This document shows positions 46,141-53,926 of a stretch of DNA of 64,000 nucleotides, piece after piece. Each line of letters begins with the position of its first letter. Position 1 is the first letter of the stretch. The notes beneath the pieces were generated by a model. The model saw nothing but the letters and a program-made list of their open reading frames with translations. It was not told the DNA's origin and made no database searches. The DNA lies in contig NZ_JAPFFT010000011.1 of NCBI RefSeq assembly GCF_026241105.1, forward strand, positions 1 to 64,000, given 5' to 3'. Both the position numbers and the translations under genes were made by a program. The DNA is from Arthrobacter rhizophilus (GTDB taxonomy: Bacteria; Actinomycetota; Actinomycetes; Actinomycetales; Micrococcaceae).

Positions 46141-46192
46141 CTACAGCCACCCCTTGCGGAGTGGCTGTAGGACTTGCCGCATAGTATGCGGC
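46141..46192. promoter_or_regulatory. Two adjacent perfect hairpins upstream of the DUF3800 gene
   Basis: CTACAGCCAC (46141-46150) pairs with GTGGCTGTAG (46161-46170) across a 10-nt loop. GCCGCATA (46176-46183) and TATGCGGC (46185-46192) form a 17-bp palindrome. Both lie in the 5' leader of the minus-strand gene, the nearer one ending 25 bp before its ATG. They could be an operator pair or a leader RNA structure. The rest of 46117-46335 holds no convincing gene. Confidence 0.6.
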
Positions 46193-46335
46193 GGATGCTT
46201 GTGCCTCATCAGTATCTCCTAACCGCGCGCGCCCCCGCAAGTCCTCCTTGGTTTGGCCCTGTACCTGTTGGGACGGGCCGCTGTGCGCTGGGGTGAGTGT
46301 CATCTGGCAGCCGTGCGCCGACTCTCTGGCGTGGT

Positions 46336-46893
46336 CTACATGGCGTCGTGATCGCGTGCGGAGAGGGCAAGCCAGTAGGCCGAGCCATCTGGCGTGCGGT
46401 TTACGACGCCGTAGTCCACCAGGCGTCGCCTGAGCATCGGCACGTCGTCCGTGAGCCCGGCCAGGCGTTCGTTCAGCTCTCGCTCCGCCACACGCTCGCT
46501 GGAGCTTAGGATGCGCGCGGCTACCAATGCGAGAAGCTCGAGTCGGTCTGCCTCCCGCGCGGGATAGCGGTCGATGCGGCCGTCCGCCGTCGAGAAGCGC
46601 TCGACGCCGGACCGGCGGGGCGCGGGCGAAAGGCTCGCCAGCGCGTCTCGGAAGGCATGTTCGCGAATGCGGTAGCGGATGCTGCCTTCGGTCTCAGCCA
46701 CCTCGACGAGCCCCGCTTCGGTCAGGAGCCCGAGCGCCCGTGCGAGTTTCGCTTGCGAGAGTTTTCCTGGCGTGAACGAGCCGCCCGGGGTCTCGCCAAT
46801 GCTGATCTCAGCAAAGACCCTCCGAGCCTCGCCGTTCGCCAATGCCGCGAGGAGGCGCCGCGCATCCGGCGTCGTCAATGGGTCACTCCCCAT
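46336..46893 (-). CDS. DUF2087 protein with N-terminal winged helix
   Basis: Residues about 5-85 look like an ArsR-type winged helix (RRLLAALANGEARRVFAEI, LSQAKLARALGLLTEAGLVEV). The C-terminal part (about 105-185) matches DUF2087, with RIDRYPAREADRLELLALVAARI and VPMLRRRLVDYGVVNRTPDGSAYWL. Proteins of this type are presumed transcription regulators. It begins at ATG 46893, with GC-rich sequence unlike the DUF3800 gene beside it, so the island looks mosaic. No obvious target is next to it. Confidence 0.85.
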   Translation of the reverse strand: MGSDPLTTPDARRLLAALANGEARRVFAEISIGETPGGSFTPGKLSQAKLARALGLLTEAGLVEVAETEGSIRYRIREHAFRDALASLSPAPRRSGVERFSTADGRIDRYPAREADRLELLALVAARILSSSERVAERELNERLAGLTDDVPMLRRRLVDYGVVNRTPDGSAYWLALSARDHDAM

Positions 46894-47577
46894 GGGCCCA
46901 GCATAGGCACAGTAGGCAACGAATCGGCGCGGCCAAGGGAGAGATTGTTTGTGACCTCACGGCCGGCCCAGCCTGCAATTACCAACTCAGACAAAGAGAG
47001 ACATACTCCGGTCCGAAGGCCGGGGTGTAAGCGATGTCGAGGCCCATTCGTAAAGGCTGTCTCGACTCATCACATCCTGACTTGGAAGGCGCCTTGGAGG
47101 TGGCTTTTCCTCTGGTTGCCGCCCTCGGCCCACGACGACACCTGAGGGTGATTCAAGCGTTCTCGCGGGGATCAAACCGATAAGCGCGTCCGCTGGCGCG
47201 GAACGCATGCTCATCATGACCGGCTGGAACGACCGATGCCCTTTCGTCTGGACCAAGACCCAGGAACAGATCCACGCGAAAGTCAACCGTCCCACAATTT
47301 CAGAAACGCGACACTAGATCCGAAGGACCCCCCATGCGGGCCTCCGGCCTGGCTCATTCATATTGCTTCCGGGATGCCGAATCGCCTCGCAACGAGTACG
47401 CGAATGGCCCAGACTAAAGGCTGATCTTCTAGCTCAACGCCCTTGTCCCCGTAAATTACGCCCGTTTCGCTGCCCACAGCATCGATATCAAAAAGCCTGA
47501 GGATCTCGCTTAGCCAGCGGTCCCCGGATACCGGCTGGTTGCTTCCTATGGATTCCCTGATTGTAGAGGACGGTATT
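46894..47577. other. Gene-poor stretch with a possible protein remnant
   Basis: No complete gene is convincing in these 684 bp. A minus-strand frame ending at 47358 reads like a protein over its last 50-60 residues (for example SGDRWLSEILRLFDID and EDQPLVWAIRVLVARRFG) but has no credible start and runs into the 3' end of the penicillin-binding protein gene. It may be a leftover of a deleted gene. The repeat at 47299-47315 also lies here. Confidence 0.35.
47299..47315 (+). repeat. Left copy of a 17-bp motif flanking the PBP/lipoprotein/secreted-protein cassette
   Basis: TTTCAGAAACGCGACAC (from 47299) matches TTTCCGAAACGTGACAC (from 51149) at 15 of 17 positions, in the same orientation. The two copies bracket the three minus-strand genes between 47578 and 51004. 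Confidence 0.55.
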
Positions 47578-49350
47578 TCAGTACTTCTGCGGCAGTGCGA
47601 CGGAAGGCGTAGTGGAGGCGCCGACGTTGTAGGTCGACAGTGTTGAGGACATGACCGAGTTGAATACCTGAGCCTGCGAAATCCCATAGATGTCGCCCTG
47701 CGGGTGCTGGACGTTCACAAGCACAACGTATTGCGGGTCTTCCATCGGGGCCATGCCCACCAACGAAGCGGTGTAACCGTTAAGTCCTTTCCCGTCCGCT
47801 GTCGCCGTCTCCGCCGTGCCGGTTTTCGCGCCGACACGGTACCCGGGAACTTTCACGTCCTGGACTTCACCGGCGGTCACGACACTCTCGAGAATGTCCT
47901 TGAGTGACTTATCGGTTTCCGGGGTCAGGACCCGCACTCCGGAGTCCCGTTCGGTAGGTGTTGCTTTGCCGTTGGCGTCGGTGGTGGACTCGATGAGTTG
48001 CGGCTTGAGTCTGACGCCACCGTTGGCGATGGTTTGATAGACCATCGCGGTCTGCAAAGGGGTTTGGGCAACTCCTTGGCCGAACAGCACTGTGTACTGT
48101 TGACGGACGTCCCATTTATTGGGGGAGGCGAGTATGCCTGTTGATTCGCCGGGGAGTGGTATTCCTGTTTTCTCCCCGATTCCGAACTTTCTCAGGTAGT
48201 CGTAGCGCTGCTGGGCTGTCAGGTCCTTGCCTACCATGACGGTGCCTGTGTTGAGGGAGTAGCCAAGTACACCGGCGAAAGTCATGTGCAGTGTCCCGTG
48301 TCTAAACGAGTCGTCGAAGGGCTGACCGTCGATGGTGTAGCTCGGGGGAATCTCCAATTGCGTCAGGGGCTGTACCTTGCCCTCCTGGAGGGCCGCGGCC
48401 GCGGTGACTGACTTCTCCGTCGATCCAGGTTCAAGGGCCGCAGTCACGGACCGCACGCCCCGGTCCTCAGGTTTGCTGGCCCCGGGATTGTTGGGGTCCA
48501 TGGGCGAGGTTTCGGCCATGGCGCGGATCTTACCGGTCTTGGCCTCCACGATAACGATGTTGGCCCAGTCAGCGTGGAGCTGGGCCGCGGAGTCCGAGAT
48601 CGCTTTCTGCGCAAAGTACTGAAGATCGCTGTTGATGGTCAGCTGAACGTTCTTGCCGTTGACCGGCTTCACCTGTTCGATGGGGGCTACGGGGATGAGA
48701 ATCCCGTCGGCGCCCGTCTCGAACTGACGCTTGCCGGGTGTTCCGGTGAGCTGATCGTTCAGGGTTTGTTCGACGCCGGCAGCGCCCTGCATCCGGTCGT
48801 CGACAAACCCCACGAGGTTCCCCGCAACCGCGCCAAGGGGGTACTCGCGCTTCTGCACCGCATTGGATGACACACCGGGAAACCTCAGGTCAGCCACCCG
48901 CTGTTCCACGTCGGGTGTGACGGCTCGGGCGACGTATGCGAATTTGCCTTCCCCGCTGAGGACCTTCTTAACGGCAGACACATCGAGGCCAAGAATCCGG
49001 GCCAGCTCGGTGATTCCCTGATCGCGGGTGACATGGCGAACTGACCTGTCAGGCAAAGGGGTATCGAAGGTATCGAAGGCCGAGCTCCGGCTGGGGTCCG
49101 TCACGATGTCATAGGTCAGTATCGTCCGGGCGAGAACCTGGCCGCGCTCATCGAGAATCTCACCCCTCGTGAAGGGGATATCCTGCGAAACAGTTCGTTT
49201 CATCTGCGCTGCAGCACTCACAGCCGGTCCATCAATGACTTGGACCCATACCAGGCGACCTACAAGGAGGGCGAAGACCGAGAAAAATACGATCATTCCA
49301 GCCCTCAAACGCCGCGCCCCACGCTTTGCGGCATCATTCTTCTGAGACAT
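47578..49350 (-). CDS. Stand-alone FtsI-like penicillin-binding protein (class B transpeptidase)
   Basis: This 590-residue class B PBP has a basic cytoplasmic N-terminus, a membrane anchor (residues about 17-37), a dimerisation/pedestal domain (about 55-240) and a transpeptidase domain. The active-site motifs are intact: SxxK as Ser310-Thr-Glu-Lys313, SxN in YSLNTG, and KTGT near residue 507. There are no PASTA domains. It resembles the division transpeptidase FtsI, which normally lies in the dcw cluster with mraW, mraY and mur genes. None of these is here, so this is an extra copy in an accessory region. Altered beta-lactam sensitivity or a specialised cell-wall role is possible but is inference. 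Confidence 0.92.
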   Translation of the reverse strand: MSQKNDAAKRGARRLRAGMIVFFSVFALLVGRLVWVQVIDGPAVSAAAQMKRTVSQDIPFTRGEILDERGQVLARTILTYDIVTDPSRSSAFDTFDTPLPDRSVRHVTRDQGITELARILGLDVSAVKKVLSGEGKFAYVARAVTPDVEQRVADLRFPGVSSNAVQKREYPLGAVAGNLVGFVDDRMQGAAGVEQTLNDQLTGTPGKRQFETGADGILIPVAPIEQVKPVNGKNVQLTINSDLQYFAQKAISDSAAQLHADWANIVIVEAKTGKIRAMAETSPMDPNNPGASKPEDRGVRSVTAALEPGSTEKSVTAAAALQEGKVQPLTQLEIPPSYTIDGQPFDDSFRHGTLHMTFAGVLGYSLNTGTVMVGKDLTAQQRYDYLRKFGIGEKTGIPLPGESTGILASPNKWDVRQQYTVLFGQGVAQTPLQTAMVYQTIANGGVRLKPQLIESTTDANGKATPTERDSGVRVLTPETDKSLKDILESVVTAGEVQDVKVPGYRVGAKTGTAETATADGKGLNGYTASLVGMAPMEDPQYVVLVNVQHPQGDIYGISQAQVFNSVMSSTLSTYNVGASTTPSVALPQKY

Positions 49351-49507
49351 CGCTACCGGGCCCCATCCATTTCCCTCGGTATCAACCTGACAATCTTACG
49401 CAAGCACTCACAGGAGCTCGGTCTTGAGCGAGAACTGTCGCCTGACACACTTGTTCCTGGCCGGACGGCTTCCAATGCTCCGCCCCTCTTTAGGTGACTG
49501 CATGGAA

Positions 49508-50436
49508 TCAAGCAACCGCATCGGACGCAGCTTTTGCCATCTCAGTCAATTTGGTTCGCAACGAATCAAGGGAAGATTGATTCTCTGCCAGAGTGGCACG
49601 GATCGCATCGTCGACGGACTTTTTCCACTGTGTCCTGACACCGGTTTCAATCGAGCAATTGAACATGATCGTTGCCGATTCCTTCTCTTCAGCAGACGGG
49701 GCATACTCCGATCCAGGCACGGCAGGGATGATGTTCACTCCATGGCTTGAGACGGGGTCGTTCGCAGGAGGTCTGGGCGGCTGGCTTCCCAGCGGAACAC
49801 CGAAGTCCACTCCCCAGGGGGCCACCCTGTTAGGTGCTGTGGATGAGACCGGGAACTTGTGTTGCGCCATGCAGTCATAGACCGCGCCGCTGGATGCTTT
49901 GAAGCTGCTTTCCCCGGCATCATTGATCGCCTTAATAATCTTCACGCCAATATCGGCATACGTCGCAAGGACATCATGGCTGCCGGGAAGCTTGGCTTGA
50001 ACCTTGTCCCCGCACTCCTTGGCCACTGCGAGAAAGGCCGGATCCGAAACAACGACCCGAGTGTCCAAACCTTTGGCGTTTCGACCGTACCCGAGCGCCT
50101 TGGCGTCGTCTTTTGTTTCAAACCAGGGGCTGCGGGTTACATCGTCAAACATCGCCTTGAAGTCAAGGTTCGGTGGAATTGTCCGGAATTTGTTGGCCTT
50201 TTGAGCCGGGAGAACTGCGACGAACTCCGGGAAGCCATTGTCTGCTAAACAGCGGTAGTTGAGTTCAGTGACGGAGGCGTTCAGCGTGAGCACTTCGTCG
50301 GACAGATAGCTCATATGTAGATGCTCCACAGCGGTAGGGCCCTGAGGCCCGCCGGGCGGATTTTGCCGGAGCCGGGGGTGCACCCGGTCAATAGGCCGAG
50401 TACCCCCAATGCGAGAATTGCCGTCCGAGACTTCAT
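49508..50436 (-). pseudogene. Lipoprotein gene interrupted by a single-base frameshift
   Basis: ATG at 50436 begins a lipoprotein signal peptide (MKSRTAILALGVLGLL then TGC, the lipobox). After GSGK the frame runs to a stop at 50311. The rest of the protein continues in another frame down to 49508. Adding one base to the AAAA run at 50361-50364 (minus strand) joins the two parts into one protein of about 309 residues. The mature part has two similar halves, each with a YxC(L/M)...FP motif followed by a later Cys (YRCLADNGFP then KECGDK; YDCMAQHKFP then FNCSIE). Function is unknown. It could be a true mutation or a sequencing error. Confidence 0.72.
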
Positions 50437-50496
50437 TTTCAATTCTGATCTCCCCAAGAGTAACCAACCGTTTTGTACCCGTCTGCGCACAGCGAA

Positions 50497-50519
50497 GGGG
50501 CGCCCGTTGAAGGCGCCCC
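50497..50519 (-). terminator. Hairpin terminator after the secreted-protein gene
   Basis: GGGGCGCC (50497-50504) and GGCGCCCC (50512-50519) form an 8-bp stem with a 7-nt loop, 15 bp beyond the stop of the gene at 50534. There is no T tract, as is common in high-GC actinobacteria. Confidence 0.65.
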
Positions 50520-50533
50520 CCATTGCTGATAGG

Positions 50534-51004
50534 TCAGCAAACATCCGAATACTGGCTGCCTACGTCTCGATTGTCGGAGTCGCGGTAGATGTACCCCTGA
50601 ATCCTGACGCAAGTCGATCCTGGCGCGTACACCTGGGGGCTGTGTTCGGCTCCATTTGCTCCCCAACCGGTCGGTCCGCCGTAGGTAGCCCAGTCCGTGA
50701 GCCTTGTGATGGCGGGATTGTAGTGGTACCCATTGGCCCACCCGTAGATGTTGGTCCAGTTGGTCAAGCAGTCGGACCGGGACGAGAACATCCCCTGTAC
50801 GGTCGCGATGCCCCGAGCACCGGAGTATTGGTCATTGAGCGACCAGGACTTGATCTCGTAAGAGTTGATGTAACAGCCGGTCGTTGTTGGGTCGGACCCT
50901 GTCTTCCCCTCGTCGGCAAACGCCGCTGATCCGACAAGCATCGACCCGGCAAGAAGAGTAGTAACCCCCAAAGCGACCGAGGCTCTACGGTTGATGTTCT
51001 TCAA
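50534..51004 (-). CDS. Secreted protein of unknown function
   Basis: This 156-residue protein has a clear Sec signal peptide (basic MKNINRR, hydrophobic stretch, cleavage after SAAFA). The mature part of about 125 residues is rich in Tyr, Trp, Gly and Asn and has four cysteines (TGCYINS, SDCLTNW, STCVRIQ and the C-terminal SDVC), consistent with two disulfides. No named family is recognised. Size, export and composition would suit a secreted effector, inhibitor or matrix protein. It is followed by the frameshifted lipoprotein and the extra PBP, all on the minus strand, within the segment bracketed by the 17-bp repeats. Confidence 0.82.
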   Translation of the reverse strand: MKNINRRASVALGVTTLLAGSMLVGSAAFADEGKTGSDPTTTGCYINSYEIKSWSLNDQYSGARGIATVQGMFSSRSDCLTNWTNIYGWANGYHYNPAITRLTDWATYGGPTGWGANGAEHSPQVYAPGSTCVRIQGYIYRDSDNRDVGSQYSDVC

Positions 51005-51541
51005 TCTAACTCCCCTAATAGTGAAGCGTTTCTGCAGGAAACTTCAGTGCTCCTGTGTTTGTCCGGCAGGTTGAAGTCAAGTAACCCGCCTTGAGTCCGA
51101 GCCAATTCACACCCCCTCCCATGCCAGGCACCCTGTATGTGTCACGAGTTTCCGAAACGTGACACCAACACGGCAAGAAACTTCCGAAACCCGTGATCGC
51201 CGATTGCCAAGGTCGGGGGGTGAGCTTGCGACTGTGAGGAATCTGCATTCAAGGTCCGGGACCTGCTCGACTGCTGTCGAATCATGCCCGGTTCGCTTGT
51301 TGAAGTTCGCCGGTCTTACATTCCGGACGACGAGGTCGCCATCATGGACGACGTACACGAGCCTGGTCTAAGCGTTGAAGATCGCGGAATATTCAGTCGC
51401 GACTAGTCACAAGGCCACAATGGGGCCCTCGCCAGGTTGGGCGGCTCGCTGCACCCTTCAGGCGGCGTCACGCGATGCGCTAGAAATTTAACAGAATTTG
51501 GCGGCCCTTGCACCATCGGAGGCTCCTGCCAGACTGTCTGC
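51005..51541. other. Intergenic region between divergent genes, no gene seen
   Basis: No open frame in these 537 bases looks like a protein. The stretch holds the divergent promoters of the secreted-protein gene and the TPR/nuclease gene, plus the large inverted repeat at 51139-51165 and a partial third copy of its motif (CTTCCGAAAC then CCGTGA) at 51181-51196. Confidence 0.5.
51139..51165. repeat. 27-bp nested inverted repeat resembling a recombination or repressor site
   Basis: The outer arms GTGTCACG (51139-51146) and CGTGACAC (51158-51165) are perfect. A second dyad, GTTTC-C-GAAAC (51148-51158), is nested between them. Its right half is the 17-bp motif also found at 47299-47315. Confidence 0.65.
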
Positions 51542-52545
51542 ATGAGTGGTCTCAACGAACCCGACAAGAACATCCCCAGCGAGTGTCGGTGCCATCCGAC
51601 CAAGTTGACTCCACGGGCAGTCCTGGACTGCGCGAGATGTAGACGTCGCTCTATTCTCGCTCGGTGGCCGCCGAACATGGCCGACAATGAAGCCTGGGCC
51701 TTTGGGCTTTCAATCTAGCAGCGGCCGGCGACGCGGACGGGGCGGTACAGGTCCTCCGAGGAGCGATCGACACGGTTACCGATCCGTTGCTCAAAGGGTG
51801 GTGCCTGGAGGAACTCGCCACCTACGAGCACTTCGTTGACCCGATCGCCGCGCAGAAGACCCTGGCGGCTGCCCGCAAGCTCAACTCAGGAGTCCTTAAG
51901 CCACGGATTGCGCCGTCCAGGAAGAAGCTGGCCGGTCCTGCCGCTCAGGGTAAGGCTGCTGCAGAGTACTTGGGAGCCAATTACTGTGAGCCGCGAACCA
52001 TGGAGCTCGCCGTGGCGTCGTTGTTCGACAACATCGCCTGGGGCGTCGAGTTCGCGGCAGACCGCGCCGAAGAACAGATCAGGCTCCTCGGGCTGCACCT
52101 TGGGTTCGGGTCCAGCCGTCCTGAAAAGGAAGACCGGGACGGTGGGCCAGACAACCTATGGGCTCTGACTCACAACCAGTATGCAGTCATCGAGTTGAAG
52201 ACGGACATCTCGCGGAACAACCCAGTGATCGTCAAAAGCGAGGCTGAGCAGCTGGTGCATTCCATGGGGTGGTTCGCAGATCGATACCCAGACGATCAGG
52301 AGCCGATCCCGGTGCTGCTTCACCCTGGTGAGAAGCTTGAAGCTGCGGCTCATGTTCCATCCAGGACCCGTGTGATCACGAAAGATGACCTCACGGATCT
52401 CCGCACGGACGTCGAGGCGTTCATCAAAGGGTTGGCCGCCAACAGCTCTTGGGCAGACGCGGAATCCGTAGCGGCCAGTCTTGAACAAAACCGGCTAACT
52501 GCTCTGCAGGTCATCGCCCGGCATAGCCGCAAGTTAAGTAGGTAG
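51542..52545 (+). pseudogene. TPR-like plus PD-(D/E)XK nuclease-like protein, apparently frameshifted
   Basis: The N-terminal part from ATG 51542 has a possible zinc site (CRC and CARC pairs) and runs to a stop after WAFGLSI near 51717. The downstream frame is open from 51691 and continues the sense as NLAAAGDADGAVQVLRGAID. One extra base in the TTT at 51708-51710 would join them into one protein of about 334 residues. The middle resembles TPR helices (LKGWCLEELATYEHFVDPIAAQKTL). The C-terminal half carries GPDNLW and YAVIELKTD, an Asp...Glu-x-Lys arrangement (Asp codon at 52150, Glu at 52192) followed by QLVHSMGWF and PVLLHP. This layout recalls the C-terminal module of some large defence-type SF2 helicases, but no helicase domain is present. 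If the frameshift is real, TTG at 51787 could still give the nuclease half. Confidence 0.62.
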
Positions 52546-52563
52546 ACGAAAGGGCTTCGATCA

Positions 52564-53241
52564 ATGGACGATCGCCTTGAGGACGCCCCGGTGCACCGAG
52601 CCGCCCCTCAGACCTCCTCCGAAGGCACTGACCCAGCCGGGCTTGGCCTGATCTCCGAGGAGATTCATGCAATGCCACCAGAGACTGACCATGATCCGAA
52701 GCAGATCGGCGAGTTGCCGGCGGCGCAACTTCGACTCGTTCATGAAGAACTGAACCGCCAACGCGAACTTACCCACAAGCGACATGACGCGATGCGTACT
52801 CGGGCCATCTTCCTGGCAGGAGCGGCGACTGCGGCTCTTGGAGCGCAAGCACCGAGAATTCAAAGTGCTGTCAAGGAGATCTTTGGTGTTCTGAGGCGTC
52901 TGCCAGGCCTACCCGAGTATAGCGAGCTTGTACATGTCTCGCTCCCAGCCTTCTTCACCGTTCTGGCCGTCCTGGCAGCGCTGGTGTCTGGGTGTTGTGG
53001 TCTTCGATGTCTGAGGGTCGAGCGTGGGGGCGAGATCGACGCCACGTTGCTCGCCCGGAACGCTCTGACGGAGGGAATGAGCGAGTATGCCGTCGAATGG
53101 GCACTTGTTGGCGATAAGCTTGCGGTACACGATCAGGACAATGAACGCCTGGAGGGCCTGCGGCGGTGGTTCCATTGTGGCGGGATACTTCTCGCTGTGT
53201 CGTGGCTCTTCGTGATAGGTCAGTTCTCGATTTCGAATTAG
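52564..53241 (+). CDS. Three-helix membrane protein, possible membrane effector
   Basis: This protein of about 225 residues has a long charged N-terminal region (1-78) ending in a probable amphipathic helix (ELNRQRELTHKRHDAMRTR). Transmembrane segments lie at about 81-97, 126-148 and 207-221. The arrangement of a basic helix directly before a first membrane segment resembles small membrane effectors of nucleotide-signalled defence systems, but no family can be named. ATG at 52564 follows AAAGGG. The gene lies 18 bp after the TPR/nuclease gene and 8 bp before a 50-residue reading frame, so the three are likely one operon. Confidence 0.7.
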   Translation: MDDRLEDAPVHRAAPQTSSEGTDPAGLGLISEEIHAMPPETDHDPKQIGELPAAQLRLVHEELNRQRELTHKRHDAMRTRAIFLAGAATAALGAQAPRIQSAVKEIFGVLRRLPGLPEYSELVHVSLPAFFTVLAVLAALVSGCCGLRCLRVERGGEIDATLLARNALTEGMSEYAVEWALVGDKLAVHDQDNERLEGLRRWFHCGGILLAVSWLFVIGQFSISN

Positions 53242-53249
53242 GAGAAATC

Positions 53250-53402
53250 ATGGGTAAGGATCAGAACCCGCCTCCCCGCGTTTCGCTGCCGTCACCTCCA
53301 CCTCAGCAGGTCCCAACCAACATCAGCGTCGTTGTGAAGGAGAGTGGGGTTCCTGTGCAGACTCGTGGAAGTGGGCAAGGACGTCCGGCTTCAGGCCGAT
53401 GA
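53250..53402 (+). CDS. Small Pro-rich protein, third gene of the nuclease/membrane-protein operon
   Basis: This 50-residue reading frame begins MGKDQNPPPRVSLPSPPPQQ. The ATG at 53250 has AGGAGAA at proper spacing and is 8 bp after the stop of the membrane-protein gene. No domain is recognised, and the composition (Pro, Ser, Gly, Arg) suggests a disordered peptide. The frame ends well before the IS element at 53578, so it is not truncated by it. Confidence 0.5.
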   Translation: MGKDQNPPPRVSLPSPPPQQVPTNISVVVKESGVPVQTRGSGQGRPASGR

Positions 53403-53626
53403 TGTCTTGCCAGCTCTCGCCTGGTGCCGCATTCAAGCGCCGCGGCACGTTCATGTAACGTCCCGATGCAGACAATATCAGGTCGGTCGAGCACGGTTCG
53501 ATCCTTTCGTCGAACGGGAACCGTTCTAGTTTCGCGGGGCTGGATATTCTGACCATTCGCCGCCGGCGAGACGGGACTGCGGTCGTATGGTTTTGTGAGA
53601 CAGCTTGATGGGAGCCTCAGTTTCAG

Positions 53627-53926
53627 ATGACCACACGCAGAAAGACATACGACGCCGCGTTCCGGGAGGAATCGGTTCGACTGGTTTTGTCCTCGGACCG
53701 GCCTGTGAAGCAGATCGCCCAGGAGATCGGGGTGAAGGAAAGCACGCTGGGAAACTGGGTTCACAGGTCTAGGGACAGGCAACCGGACGCCCCTGCCCAA
53801 GCTGAGGACCGGGGGCCGGTGGCGTGGGACGAGCACCAGAAAGCGCTGGCCGAAAACGCGAGGTTGAAGGCCGAGGTCGAGTTCCTGGGAAAAGTCAGCG
53901 CCTTCTTTGCCGCGAAGCAAAAGTAG
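53627..53926 (+). CDS. IS3-family transposase OrfA
   Basis: This 99-residue protein has an N-terminal helix-turn-helix (YDAAFREESVRLVLSSDRPVKQIAQEIGVKESTLGNWV). The C-terminal leucine-zipper-like helix (LAENARLKAEVEFLGKVSAFFA) serves multimerisation. It ends in an A-rich stretch (GCAAAAGT, 53915-53922) suited to -1 frameshifting into OrfB, which makes the OrfAB transposase. Confidence 0.92.
   Translation: MTTRRKTYDAAFREESVRLVLSSDRPVKQIAQEIGVKESTLGNWVHRSRDRQPDAPAQAEDRGPVAWDEHQKALAENARLKAEVEFLGKVSAFFAAKQK

Noticed and set aside
46094..46303. Minus-strand 69-codon frame overlapping the start of the DUF3800 gene
   Set aside because: It has no ribosome binding site, no recognisable domain, and runs through two perfect hairpins that explain the sequence better.
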